Shown here: positions 46,442 to 59,337 of the stretch, piece by piece | Numbering within the stretch: the stretch's first letter is position 1 | Layout of the letters: every line of letters starts with the position of its first letter | Assembly: GCF_000002235.5 (NCBI RefSeq) | Contig: NW_022145601.1 | Location: 3,717,563-3,781,562, forward strand | Source: Strongylocentrotus purpuratus | Lineage: Eukaryota; Echinodermata; Echinoidea; Camarodonta; Strongylocentrotidae | Direction of reading: 5' to 3' | DNA: 64,000 bases | The notes under the pieces: generated by a model | What the model was told of the DNA's origin: nothing | The model's input: only the letters and a program-made list of their open reading frames with translations | Database searches by the model: none | Program-made: the position numbers and the translations under genes

Positions 46442-48424
46442 ACGAAGAACAATGCTCCTCATAATAATTGATTTACATATAATTTATGTGCATCTTTATT
46501 TTGCGCAAGTTCGCATCGCTGTATTCAAATACAGTTAACAACTAAATTATTCATACCCTTAATTACTAAGTTTTGTTATTCTTTAAGTACGTTTCATAAG
46601 AATGTGACATAATGAAGCTTACGGTTACGTTTAAGTATTCAACGAAGGCCCCAATTCGATCAGTACACCTCTCATTCTTGAGTTACGAAAACACACACAA
46701 AATATACAATTTACAAGGGCTATGAATAATTAAGTTGTTAGCTTTACGTGTACTTGTACCACTTTGAAATGCGATATGAATTGCACGAAAAAGGCTTATG
46801 ATGGATCAGGATCCCTTAACAGACTTTTTCTTTTCTTTCTTCATTTTTATGAAAAATAATTTCAATCGGTTATATTTTGCATTCAGCTGCAGCTATATAT
46901 AAATATTATACAAATATACACTGCCTTGAGAGGTTCCGGTTAAAACTATGCGCAAGAGGTTACTCCAATAGTACTATTTGCTGAGGGGCGCAAATGGTAC
47001 TTTTGGAGTCACCGAGGCCAATAGTTTAACAAGTACCTCGAATAGAAGGCATGGTATATTTGTTTTATATCCTGCATCAAAAATTTATTTTAAAAAAATT
47101 ATTAAAAAAAACATTTTTGGGAGAAAAAAAATTTAGAACAAAAAAAAATCTAAAGATATTTTGTTTTCATTAACCCATATCCTGCCATGAGGCTGCATGC
47201 ACGCTACCTATTGAGTGCCATGTGCGTGCAAGGGCGCTTTCGTAAGAGCAGTTATTGTTCATGCTCATTGGGCTGTGCTGTGTGTTTTGCACTCACCATT
47301 CATAGAACCTTCGCGTTAATCAGATTATCTCCAAAACAACCTGGCACAATGGGGATTGTACTTGTGGCACGATAAGAGTTAAATTAAGATTTGAAAAAAA
47401 AAAAATTGATTCAATTAAAAAAAAAAAATTCACATTTTTTTTTCAACTCCCAAATAGGAAACCAAAATAGTACTCTCATATAGTACTTTCTAAAAATAGG
47501 TCAAATATTTCTGGTCATGTGACGAGCTCTCAACCAATCAAAAGCCAACAAATTTTTGATGCAGGATATAATGATTAATAATATTGATTTAACGGGGCAA
47601 ATATTTATTTAGACAAACGTATTCTATTAGGATGGCTTTATCAAGATTTACTTTTTAATCGATGCTGAGTAAAGAGCTGGCAGCTTTTATTTATTGTCGT
47701 TTATCAATTCATACATAAACATGTAAACATAGAAAACGCGTTTTGTCATAAATGGTGATTGACTGATTTATTGATTGATTGATTGACAACATCTGACGAA
47801 ATAAATTGACTTTTCAGGAATCGAAGAAAGCATTTGGGAACGGGATTCATTTTCCATTAATGGGACTGGTCTATTCTGAATGTAACCATAATAAAATCTA
47901 AGGAATATTTTAAAAGGTAAGCGCGTACATGCCATGTTTCGTAACGCAGCATTACAATTACACGTTCAATATAAATTCAGTATATTCATTATTTCATATT
48001 GCTGAATGTAGCCATGTCATTATATGTAACAATTTGTTCTGATATCATACTCATAGTTACATTAAAAATATTATGGATTCATGTTTTTAAGGTAACGGTA
48101 GGGCGTAGGCGATATAATTCTTTCGAACGTTTGGAAACATGTGTCATACTGATCTCTTCCTTATCTCCACCATTGACTGGCCAAAGACTACGAGACCGAC
48201 GGGCCACGAGACGCCAATTGATCTGCTGAAAATGTTTTCCCCACTGTTCACTAGACCAATGGCCAGCGAGACCGACAATTTATGTCTCGTCAACCTTGTA
48301 ACAACCTTTGTTTAATGGTTCACAAGACTGATAGCTCTTGAGGATGCCAGTTTTACCCACGAGAACTACCATTGGTAACATAAGCTGTTGGCTTGCTGGG
48401 ATGACCATACCAGGGCCAGTACTG
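46442..48424. other. Intergenic with an inverted-repeat element at 47067-47572
   Basis: TATATCCTGCATCAAAAATT at about 47068 is mirrored by AATTTTTGATGCAGGATATA at about 47551, bounding an AT-rich block of about 500 bp with no coding capacity. No gene recognised elsewhere. This is the 3' flank of both the GPCR and, converging, the sulfotransferase. Confidence 0.55.
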
Positions 48425-51400
48425 TCACATTGATTGAGTCCACAAATACTTTTTATCTTGCAGTAACTGCGCTAGATCTTCATTGAAAGGTTTGTAGAAT
48501 TCGTCAAGTAACTGTTGTGATGCCGGGAGCAATTTTCCCAGTGATCTGTCCTCTTGCTTTCTCTGATTCTCTCTGAAGGATGATGTGATGTTGAAGAGTG
48601 CTTCTTGAGAGAGTGAATCTAGCGAAAATAGAATTAAAGGGGGATGAGAAGATGATGTTCATATGAATATGGATTACGATACCAAGTAAAGGAGATATAA
48701 TTTATAGTTGAAGGTAGGAAGAGAGGGAGACGGGAATTATATGCTGTGGGGGTCAGAACGGTGGAAATTGGTAGTGTAGATGTTTAAACATCGTACACCC
48801 TTTGGGTTTTGTATTTTTGGATAATCCGACATTTGTTCGGCGATATTTTGTCAAGTTTTTTAAAAATATATTTCGTTTAAGTGAGAGGCTTACACACGAG
48901 TTGCAATCGTGTTTTGGGTTAGGTTTGGAGCTACCATGAGGGTTTCGTGTGAAGCCAACGATTGATACGGTCAATATTAACAATTGAAAACGGAGCAATT
49001 GCCGCCGGATTTGACTGTGTGTCGTCCAATCTTTAAAGAGCAAATTCACCGCACCTACCTATTTCCAAGAAAATGAATATCCTGCTCAGTTCTTTTGCCG
49101 GATCTTTAGCCCAGTCTTCGGTTCTTAGGATGTGGATCTGTTCCCGTGGGTACCTCTTCAACCAGTCTCGTATGAAGACAGAATACATTCCTACTCTTAA
49201 TCTCTGTGAATGGAAAAAGGAGATGTATGCAGTCTTTCATCCATTGCTGCATTGTACACAGCGCACTAAAAACTATACAGTACAGTCATCTTGGTCATAA
49301 TTATGCACTACGAAAATCATACAACTGGTGAAATATCAAACGAATGAAATGTTCTGATGATACAGTTGGCACCCTGATCGTTGGGTATCTTTCCGGGCTC
49401 ATGTATTTAGCTTCTTCTTTTTTTCTTCAAAATTGCTGCCAAGGGTTGTCGATGAAGAGGGGGGGGGGGGGGATCCCTTCATTCTGTCAGCACATGTGTA
49501 ACATTGTTAAATGATTTAGTGTAAATTTGATGACTGACTGTGTTGAAAAATGACAAATCTCGGGACCACGTTAAGGTATCTTGAGTTTGTATGAATATTC
49601 GGTAAAGTTGTTTACAAATCGGCCATTAATAAGTATCTGACAAAGTTGTGAGCCACTTACCATATTAAATTTGAAATTAGCACACGTCTCCAGTGGATAT
49701 TTCTTCATACAGCGGCCGAAATCTTGAAGCGACTGTACAAGACGATGGTGAAAGTCCTGTGGTGATTTGACCCCATGCCACTCCAAGTCAAACGCCATAT
49801 AACCCGAGTACAGTCTCTCCGTCGGTTCCCTGAGAAGCAGAAGGAAGCGGGATTCAGGTAGAACTGCTCTGAGGACGTCGGCGTGGGTCCACCGAGGAGG
49901 CTGGTGGATGGAACCGAATTTACCAAGCGAGTAAGTATTATCCCAGAGTGTACTGGCGGAAGCATCCACTGTAACATTGAAGGTTGATATCTTGTAAATG
50001 TTAAGCATAATTCATGAGCTCTCACATTTAATTTTTGTTATTACGTTGTGGAAGAATATCGTTAGATTTGTCACCTGGAAAGAATAATCTTGGAGTGACC
50101 CCGTGTTCTATATTTGAAAATAAGAAATATTCAAGATATTATTCCTATTCTTGTATAATACATAATCAATCGTTAAAAAACGACTTCTAGACAGTCTCAT
50201 TTAAAATGTAATAGCACTATAGGACGATCCAATCCTTATAATAAGTTCATTTGTATGAAAGTAGAAAAATAAGATAAACAAAAGAGATCAAGTTTTACAT
50301 GAATCGGACTAATAAGAAGAGAGTTATGAATGTTTGAAATATAAGATCACTAAGTCTATGCGAATCTCAAATTAGCAGTTGGTTAGTAAATTGTGACGTA
50401 GTCGCGGATTACTCTCCCGTATGTCGAGTACACAATTATCATTAATTTATGTTTTTCTCCTAAGTGCATTCTCCCTTGGGGCACTACCTGTTATATATAT
50501 AATGGATAGCATATCATTATAGGACCTCTAAAGAGAAAAGAACCTCCTGAGTCATACATGTTTTAATGTCTACTTATCTGACTTTTCTCGAGTCTCGGAG
50601 TAGATTTTTTTTGCTATCAAGGTTGGATTACTTTTTAAACATAAGGCCATTCTCTTGAAAAATAAGGCCATATGGCGTATATTTTAAATCATTCATTTTT
50701 TTCTAAATTTCTTCCTGAACATGATTGCCAAAAATCCCGCTGGGAGAGATGTTTCTGGCATGATTTGTTTCCTTCGGGGGGGGGGGGGCACCCTGGATAT
50801 CCTATGCTAATGCTAGGAATCATAATGACCTAATTAAAACCGAACGGTAGATTAATGGAAAAATCTCCTTAAGAGAATTAGTTTAATTAATGCTTCCATC
50901 GGTTTGTTATTTTAGGGTATATTATTAGGGATTTACATTGTATTTGTGATGTTAATTGAACTCAGGGAGTCACGCTTTATAACCATGTCGAGGTCATCTA
51001 TTGATGTATCGACTTCCAGGTAGAGGGGAGCATTTCACAAAACATATCATCAATGACAGTTTTTGTTATGAGCTACTGAAATCCTTGCTTCTGATTGGTT
51101 ATCAACAGATTTGTTATTGATTTTTGACATTTGTCATTGAACAAAGGCTTTGTGAAACGGGTTCCAGAACGGTGATTTCAACTATTGCAATGAGTAGGAT
51201 CATCCAGTCGCGTCAAAGGGAAATCCAATTTTAAGCAAACAACGAAAAACAGTTAAAAGAAAGCAGAAAAGTCAGAGACGTAGACTGGTAACAGTTTTAA
51301 CGAAATCGGACCCCCCCCCCCACACACACACACACACACAAAAAGAAGAGGAAGAAGAAGAAAGTTATGGCATTTTGAACGTTGTAATTACTATACCTTT

Positions 51401-54400
51401 GGAATCGAGAATATCACTGTGATAATAGTGCCGGACAATTTTTCTATTCGTTCCAACACAAAAGTCACTAATTTTTTTTTTCAAACTCGAGAGTGTCCTT
51501 TCTCTTTAGAGGACCTATAATAATATACTATTTATAATACATGTTGGATAGTGCCCCAAGGGAGGTGGCAATTGGGAGAAAAACAGAAATTAATGACATG
51601 TTTGCGCGAGTCAAACGGTATAGTAGTCCGTGTCTACGTCACAACTCACTGACAGAATTGATCATTTGAGATACGCTTAGATTTAGCGATGTTATATTTT
51701 AAACACTCTTAACTTTCTTTATATTGGTTCCATCTTCTTCAAAATATTCTCCCTTTTGTTTCCTCTTTATTTCTGCTTTTATACAAATTAAATCATTGCA
51801 AAAACGGATTCGCCTTTAATTTAAACTGTTCAAGATAAGTCGTGAGTGCTACTAATGGATTTGTTTTTTTGGATGGAAAATGTAAACCAACCACGACTCT
51901 GAAAAACACAACACAAATTGGCATATAGGAGATCTTCACGGAACTACACTTTTGATTTGTGATATTGATGAGTTTCAATATAAAGGGGAGTAGCCTTGAC
52001 AGGGCAATGACCTTTTCTACTCCCTCACCACTTGATCACACCACCTTCATCACTGTGCACTCATTTGATGAATTTGAATTTGAATGTAGAGTTGTAGTAT
52101 AATGTCGATTTCACTGGAGATAACATTATGTCTAATAAACCGTTTTTTACAAATCGTTTTGCTGATTATCTTGTTTTTTGTTTCGTCTTGAACAATCAAT
52201 GTACAAGTGTTGTTAGTTCTATTAAAACTTATTGATCGTTGTTATCAGTTTCGTCGTTTTTGCTGCCATAGTTGATATTATTACTGATGTGGGTGTGTGT
52301 GTGTGTGTGTGTGCGTGTGTGTGTGTGTGTGTGTGGGTGTGTGTGTATCGGGGGGGGGGGGTAGTTGATAAGTAAAGGGGAAAATACACACATAGCGTAC
52401 TGCTAGTACAAGGTTCATCGATGTTTTTAATGTAGTGGGTGTGGTAATAGTGGTGGTGGTGGTGGTGGTGGTGGTGGTGGTGGTGGTGGTGGTGGTGGTG
52501 GTGATGGTGATGGTGATGGATATGGTGATGGAGGAGATGATGGTGAAATGGTGCTTGTGGAGATGATGATGATGGTGGTATTATTGTTGGTGATGATGAT
52601 GATGGTGTTGCTGATGGTTATGGTAGTGATGGTGATAGTGAAACTGCCGATGATGATGGAGGTGGCGGTGGTGGTAGTGGTGCTGATGGTTTTGTAGTGG
52701 TTTAGGTGATGAGCGTGTGTATGTTGAAACAATGCGCTCAAATCACTCGAAAGAAAAATTCAGAAGAGGTCAAATAAAAAATCTACCTCAGAGGAAAGAT
52801 ATTGAAATACATTCAGACCTGAAACAGATTGATCTTGGAGTAGCTTCTATATCAAAGCGACTAGTGCATACTTTAGTACATGTACTTACGAGTGATTAAT
52901 CGTCTGTTACCGGTGTCTCGCATCTGTCTCACGAGGTTGGTCTGGTGTTTCAAATAGTGCAGCACACTTTCTCCTTTTCAACAACAAAACATGCAGAAAA
53001 CAACGTTATAGACAAACAACCTCACTGCAAATATATGATATTCATCATTCTCACTGAAAGTCTTTATCTGACTAGACCGTGCTCTCACATCTTTCAAAAA
53101 TACTTTTTCGTACTAAATTTTCAAAGAAGTAAAAAAAAAAAAATTCTCGGAGGATCTCGTTATTCTTAAACCACTTTTAAAGGGATCGCCTAATTTGCTG
53201 CATGGTAATTGCTGTGACTTATTTGAAATAAAAATCGACATGTTAAAATCAAAAAGTGTATACTAGAGAGGGATAATGGCCAGCATCGCCCACGCCACCC
53301 ATGGCCATCGGACACTCATGAGTGTCCGGTTGATAACTCGAATCGTTGATGGGAGTATATGCTGAGCATAGACACGTTCCTCTTCCCAATTTTGTCTTGT
53401 CTTTTTTATTTTCTTCTTTTGTTTTGTTCTATTTTTAGCCGTTCGAGTGCCGGGAGCGGGGGGGGGGGGGGGAGGGAGAGAGGGGGGTTACCCCGATAAT
53501 CTACCCCCTTCCTACGTAGCCCACATCAATGGAATCTTACTTGTGAATCTTGTGCGGGTCCACCAGTGTGGTTCTTTGGACGTTGGCACGACGTCAGGAT
53601 GACGAATCAATTTCTTGAACAGGTCGGTGGTGGCGCACTTTGGAAATCCGGCAAGAAATACATTAGGGAGACATGCCAGGCTCGACCTATCTTCTTCGTG
53701 TAAATTAAAACAAGGACTGCGGTATTCGGGTAAAAAGTTTTCGGGGACAACTCGGAAGATCTGTAATGAGTTTAAACAAAATTTAAAAAAACATGCACCA
53801 CGTTCAGAACGTTCGGAATTATAAAACAATTGATGCAGAATTTTGACGGGAAACTGAAAACCATTCGAAATTCCTGATTTTAATTTAAACATGTTTCAAA
53901 CACAAAAAAGGGAAAAGAAAAGTTTACGTATTGTTAACCCATTCACACACACACAACAGAAGACATAAATCCTCATCGAATTTGTTCCTGTCTGAATACT
54001 TATGATACTTATTGCTTGAAATATTTTCTACCCCCTAATATATTTCTGGAGATCTTAAAGATCAACCAGTACCTACCACCTTAACATTTTTACCCCCTAC
54101 AAAAAAAAACACGGTTTCCAGGACCCGTCGATCTATGGTCTTTAAACATTTGAATCGGGGGATTCAAGCAGAAGAATATTACTGACACTTACTGCTTTGC
54201 CGAGGAGAGTCAGGTTTCTAGGAAGATTAGCTCGATCAAAGACCAGAACTGACTTCCGTTCGAAGTCTTCCCTCATCTCTCTCAGCTGATTCCGTATACT
54301 GCCCATCAGATCTGCTGGCAGAACTGGACTATCCTCTTGAATAGCATGTCTCCAGTTTGTTTCATTCAGATATGAGAAATTGTCCATCGTTTTCATAATT

Positions 54401-57388
54401 CCAGGGGGACTGTAACTGTCTGCTTTTTTCTTGAGTTTCCACAATTCAAGGTCCTTAGAGTGTGAAGGAGCAGAAATTGTAGTTTCGTATTTCTTCCTAT
54501 CGCGGAAATCCAAGGGCCGAACTTTTAGAGACATTACCTTCTGGAGATCGCCTCCCATATAACCATCCGCGCCTTGTGGAACAACATCGACAGGATCCGC
54601 TCCGGAATTCATGACGCCGTTACCATGGTTACGTGATGATGAGGGTCCAGTAGAGTGTCGAAACGTCAAGGACTGCTCTCTACCGGTATCGATCTCTCGA
54701 AGATCCTCTCTTCTCAAGCGATCTTCGGCATTGTCAGCTGGTTCTTGACCTGAAATCACGATGTCTAAGTAAGATGCCCTCGGTAGTGATTGGCCCTTTG
54801 AAACCTGTCCGTACATCAGCGAAAAGATGCCAGATAATACAATCACCAGACAGATTATTTGTACCTAGTCGATAAAAAAGAATTACAACAGTCACATCAT
54901 TGCCGTCAGTCTTAAAGGTACTATGTCCCTTTTGCAGCCAACCTCAAATGCTGTAGAACTTTGCAGGAATTATTAATATGTCATGTATGTCCTATCTGTA
55001 AAATTTAAACGTTAGCAGTGTCCTCATATTCAAATTATACAAGGAAACCCGTTTACTTGATAGACTTCACTGTCAGACACTATTTAGTGACTGACTGGCT
55101 TTTTTTTCTTCTTTGGTAATGACATACATAAACAGAGTTGTAAAGGGTACATGAGCATTTGTCTACATCAATAACCCACTTCTTGTGATAGCCAAGATTA
55201 AACTGATTGAATTTTGGCGCAGCATAAAATGTATGACTATTCGGTACAATTGTCTGAAAATCAAGACTATTACTTTTGGGCTCTATAGCCCTAAAGTCGA
55301 TTCGACAACTAATAGTCGTTATTTTCGCACTTGAAGACATTTTCAAGCCCCACCTTTTTTAGGGAAGTTCTAAATTAGTATAGGATTTCCCGGCCAAATT
55401 CGCGAGTTTGTCATTCGAATTCATTTACTTTGCATTTAAGTTAGCGCAGATCAGCTTTGCCATGCTAATTATCATTCATTTTTCCCGATTTTGTACTTAA
55501 TTTAGGATTTTGGTCGAAGGATTTCATAGATCTGTCATTCAATTTAGAAACTGCTCAACTAGCATTCAAATTAATCGTCACTTGTCGAGGCGTCATTTTT
55601 ATCATTCAAATTAACACCTGTCATTCGTATTCGAATTATGTTTATTCAAGTTAGGAATGTTAGGGGGAAGAAATGCAACACACGTTTACAGTTTAAAAAA
55701 AATGCAATTAAATACATGATTTGCCATTGGGGTCTTTTCTGTTATTCAATTTATTAATTTTGAGGACAAAGCATATGTGTGTAGTCAGACATTAGGTAAA
55801 GAAGGGGCGAAATCAAGGGATATGGCATTTCTGAACGGACATGTTCATATACCCCGGAAAAGTGGGGATACAAAAACACCTACCCCAGTCACAATATTGT
55901 ACCCTGCCTCCATAATGAAATTGTGATAAATTTATGATGAAACACAAGACAAGCAACTTCCTTACATGAAAATTTACACAAATATTGAGACCATCAAGTC
56001 CATAGATGTAAGTCTTCTTTTTTTAATCAAACTTAAAGGCTGATGAATATCTGATAAATCTAAAATTATATAACGAGTATAAATGCAAGAAAATAAAATA
56101 GGATGAAATACACATGAAAAAACGATCTTGAAAGAAAAAGAATGAGCTATAAAAAGTGTGTAATAAACGAGAAATGTATATTGACCATTAATTTTAGTGC
56201 ACAAAGTGCTAATTTGAATGCTACAAATGAATTAGAATGCTAGAAGTACACCGTCGCGATGTCAGAAAATCGTGTTGCGCTAAATCGAATGACCAAATAG
56301 CGAAAGAAGCACTTTGTTCATTAATTTGAATGAAACATACATAGATTCTAACGAAAACTTCAGAGATTTGAAATCTAGAAAAAGGAATATAAACCCGAGA
56401 TATACCCGACAGCACTAAAACCGTCGAAATTGAACGCAAGACAAATTAATCGTAATGACAAACTCGCGAATTTGGCCGGGAAATCCTATATTATCTTTCA
56501 AATGCAGTTGGAATTCAACGTTTTCATTTTTTTGGCCTGCAAATGGGACATAGTACCTTTAATGAAAAAATGAGGAAAGTGATTATCATATATTTTCATG
56601 AAGCCGGGGTAAAAAAAAAAAAAAAGCCATCGTTGTTTGTCAAAAAAATTGGGTTATCACTTGCCGATTGTAATATTTTCACTCATATATATATATATTT
56701 ATTTATATATAGCAGTTTATCATTTTTACATATTTTAACATGATGTAAGTAAAAAGATGAATTATAGGCAATCGTACCAAACGTAGTGGAGAAGATGTGG
56801 GGGGGGGGGGGGGAGGTCATTCCCATCTGATACCCTAACCGCTGATGAACCCAGTATAAATTCGTATAAATTACATTAAACTCAAGGCCCGTAATACACG
56901 GCTTTTCGATCGTGACCTACCCTTCCAAATTCGGAAATCCTCGCTCTCTACGTTTCCCATCCCTTCCCCCATTGTCCCGTGGTTACGTGGCATTCTTTCG
57001 TCTAACCCACCTGTTCATGACGATTACACTGAGCACGCGAATAATGCTCAGGAATTTCACTTGAACGCAAAAAAAAGATTATGACCTTAATAAAAGAAAA
57101 ATTCTCTAGCAGCTGTGTACTGTGAATGTATGCTCAACATTGCATACAATTTGATATCCTACCATGCCATTCATCGAAACATTTCTCCAGCTTTTTGTTT
57201 TGTGAATGTCATATTGGAGGTTTAAGGTTCAGTCCGATATTTTGCCCGACTGTGCTACATGTACGTTCCCTGATTTCTTATATTACCTGACAGCATTGAC
57301 TGTTATACAAAAACGTACACTACCATGCAACCACCATCACTCCTATTCCTGTTACTACTAGTAGTAGTACTTTAACTACTACTTTAGT

Positions 57389-57421
<33 letters not shown>

Positions 57422-57529
57422 AACTTCTACCATATTTATGTATTCTGTATCAATACTACCTCTACTGTTATTTCAGGTAAACTATTAGCTTACCAAGAGT
57501 TTGAAGAAACGTCGCCTGAGCTCCATCAT
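48425..57529 (-). CDS. CHST15-like carbohydrate sulfotransferase, type II Golgi membrane protein, 7 exons, 552 aa
   Basis: Predicted to move sulfate from PAPS to a glycosaminoglycan or similar glycan in the Golgi; nearest family is GalNAc-4-sulfate 6-O-sulfotransferase (CHST15). Minus-strand exons: 57494-57529, 54193-54864, 53541-53760, 52890-52973, 49661-49968, 49059-49203, 48425-48618. All borders are GT-AG and the 1659-nt sum is in frame with a TGA stop. Residues 1-12 (MMELRRRFFKLL) are a basic cytoplasmic tail, followed by one membrane anchor, VQIICLVIVLSGIFSLMY (13-30). A stem of about 200 residues follows. The 5'-phosphosulfate loop is GFPKCATTDLF (274-284), followed by KEPHWWTR. SASTLWDN and the 3'-phosphate motif REPTERLYS (384-392) follow, and the C-terminal helix region ends LLDEFYKPFNEDLAQLL. 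Intron 1 holds a TIR element (55379-56490). The exact acceptor is uncertain; CHST15-type is a family call only. Confidence 0.93.
51024..51170 (+). mobile_element. Palindromic MITE, second copy of the 22207 family
   Basis: Begins GGGAGCATTTCACAAAAC and ends GGCTTTGTGAAACGGG; shares CTACTGAAATCCTTGCTTCT with the copy at 22207-22370. It lies in sulfotransferase intron 4. Confidence 0.75.
52270..52345. repeat. (GT)n microsatellite
   Basis: About 70 bp of GT repeats with a few interruptions, followed by poly-G. Confidence 0.95.
52440..52690. repeat. (GGT)n to (GAT/GGT)n microsatellite
   Basis: A pure GGT tract at about 52449-52502 grades into GATGGT-type repeats. It lies in sulfotransferase intron 4, close to exon 4. 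Confidence 0.95.
55379..56490 (-). mobile_element. TIR element with ATTCAAATT-rich arms, copy 2 (about 1.1 kb)
   Basis: Termini AGGATTTCCCGGCCAAATTC and GAATTTGGCCGGGAAATCCT. The interior aligns, inverted, with the copy at 12626-14083, for example a GGTCAATATACATTTCTCGT-type segment and its flanks. It is inserted in sulfotransferase intron 1 with TA-rich borders. The two copies differ by internal deletions. Confidence 0.82.
56500..57490. other. Sulfotransferase intron 1, remainder
   Basis: Contains a G(17) tract near 56798, an (AT)n tract at 56687-56708 and (CTA)n at 57380-57422. No additional exon recognised. Confidence 0.5.
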
Positions 57530-58014
57530 GAATTTCTTCCCAGGAGCTACCGGAAGCTAGATCTGCTTCAGTCTTTATTTCAATGTAGGACGGCGATTAT
57601 TCCCTTTAAAGAAATGATTAAAACATTATGAGGATAGTATAGCTAGATAGATCTAAAGGATAATAATAATATCACATTCTTTGAGATGAGCCAATTCAGA
57701 ATTTAAACGGGGGAACCTAAAATCCCATCAATAGAAACCCATGAAAATTTGGTTCGTAGGGTTTGACACAATAGAAGAGCGATTTCCGGAATACAGTCAT
57801 TACAGGATCTTAAACGATTTGCTAGAATACACATACAAGTCTGTCACATCCCGTTTACCTACACAACAAGTTCCGGTCTGAGACGCGGAGACAATGCCAA
57901 AGATATATTTATATATTTGTTTCAAATGAAATCATAGAAAATGATCAGACAATATATATGGTTTTGAAATAAACAAATCTTTCTTATTATTTTGCTGATG
58001 ATCTTTTTGTGTCT

Positions 58015-58735
58015 TGACCACAATCATTAGCTTCTTCTTCTTTTCCTTCTTCTTGTTCTCCTCTTCTTCTTCTTCTCCTTTCCTTTCTTTTTCTTCTTCT
58101 TCTCCTTTCCTTTCTTTTTCTTCTTGTTCTCCCCTTTCCTTCTCTTTTTATTTTCTTATCCTTCTTCTTTCTCTTCGCTCTCCTTTTCTTCTTTTACCTT
58201 TTCTTCTTCTTTTTCTTTCTTTTTTCTTTTTCTTCTCCTTCTTCTTCTTCTTCTTCTTCTTCTTCTTCTTCTTCTTCTTCTATTTGTTCTCTTCTTCTTC
58301 TCCTTCTTCCTCTTCTATTTCTTTGGTTCTTGTTCTTCCGCTTTTGCTTAATAGTCATGATATTAATCTTCTTCCATTTCTTCTTCTTTTTCTTTCTTTT
58401 TTCTTTTTCTTCTCCTTCTTCTTCTTCTTCTTCTTCTTCTTCTTCTTCTTCTATTTGTTCTCTTCTTCTTCTCCTTCTTCCTCTTCTATTTCTTTGGTTC
58501 TTGTTCTTCCGCTTTTTCTTAATAGTCATGATATTAATCTTCTTCCATTTCTTCTTCTTTTTTTTTCTTTTTTCTTTTTCTTCTCCTTCTTCTTCTTCTT
58601 CTTCTTCTATTTCTTCTCTTCTTCTTCTCCTTCTTCCTCTTCTATTTCTTTGGTTCTTGTTCTTCCGCTTTTTCTTAATAGTCATGATATTAATCTTCTT
58701 CCATATCTTCTTTTTCTGCTTCTTTTTCTCCTAGA
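58015..58735 (+). repeat. TTC-rich higher-order repeat upstream of lectin B
   Basis: After a TTC/TCC-rich lead, a unit of about 160-170 bp carrying TTAATAGTCATGATATTAAT recurs at about 58349, 58519 and 58675, with variable (TTC)n lengths between. Long open frames on both strands are compositional. Confidence 0.9.
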
Positions 58736-58766
58736 TCATCACCATTTTCTTCTTCTTATTCCTCTT

Positions 58767-58768
<2 letters not shown>

Positions 58769-58836
<68 letters not shown>
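58769..58836. repeat. (CTA)n microsatellite
   Basis: About 22 pure CTA repeats directly 5' of the block where homology to the lectin A upstream region begins (GAAAGGAAATTAGTC). Confidence 0.97.
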
Positions 58837-58904
58837 GAGAGAGAGAAGAGAGAGAAAGAAAGGAAATTAGTCCATTTAACTGGAGCAGATTTACTTCTTA
58901 TAGG

Positions 58905-59280
58905 TGTTTACAAACAACGAAACGAGCTCAGCCTTCTATGATTTATGAGTATCGGGATATATTTCGTTATCATAGTGCCAACATCCATCATATTAAAAAC
59001 TTCTTTTTTTTTAAATGTGAAAACTTACACTTTATGGGTGTATACATTACAAACAACGAAACAAGCTCAGCCTTCTATAGATTCTGAGAATTGGGATCCA
59101 TTTCGTTATCATAGTGCCAACATCCGTCATAATAAAAACTTTTTTTTTTTAATGTGAAAACTTACACTGTATGGGTGTATACATTACAAACAACAAAACA
59201 AGCTCAGCCTTCTATAGATTCTGAGTATCGGGATACATTTCCTTATCATAGTGCCAGAATCCATCATATTCAAAACATAT
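58905..59280 (+). repeat. 138-bp upstream repeat of lectin B, about three copies
   Basis: GCTCAGCCTTCTAT occurs at about 58928, 59068 and 59206, each within a unit that includes TCGTTATCATAGTGCCAACA and a poly-T tract. Lectin A has fewer copies at the equivalent place. Confidence 0.85.
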
Positions 59281-59337
59281 ATTTTTTCATATTGCTGTGA
59301 ACAGTTGCTAAAAGACAGACGTTTATTTGTAGCCAAA

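Noticed and set aside
53310-53332. 20-bp palindrome CGGACACTCATGAGTGTCCG as operator or transposon end
   Set aside because: Isolated, with no partner or flanking structure; it lies in a sulfotransferase intron and chance is plausible.
58014-59087. 357-residue plus-strand open frame made of F, S and L
   Set aside because: Derived from TTC/TCC repeats, (CTA)n and lectin upstream repeats; no domain and no sensible protein composition.
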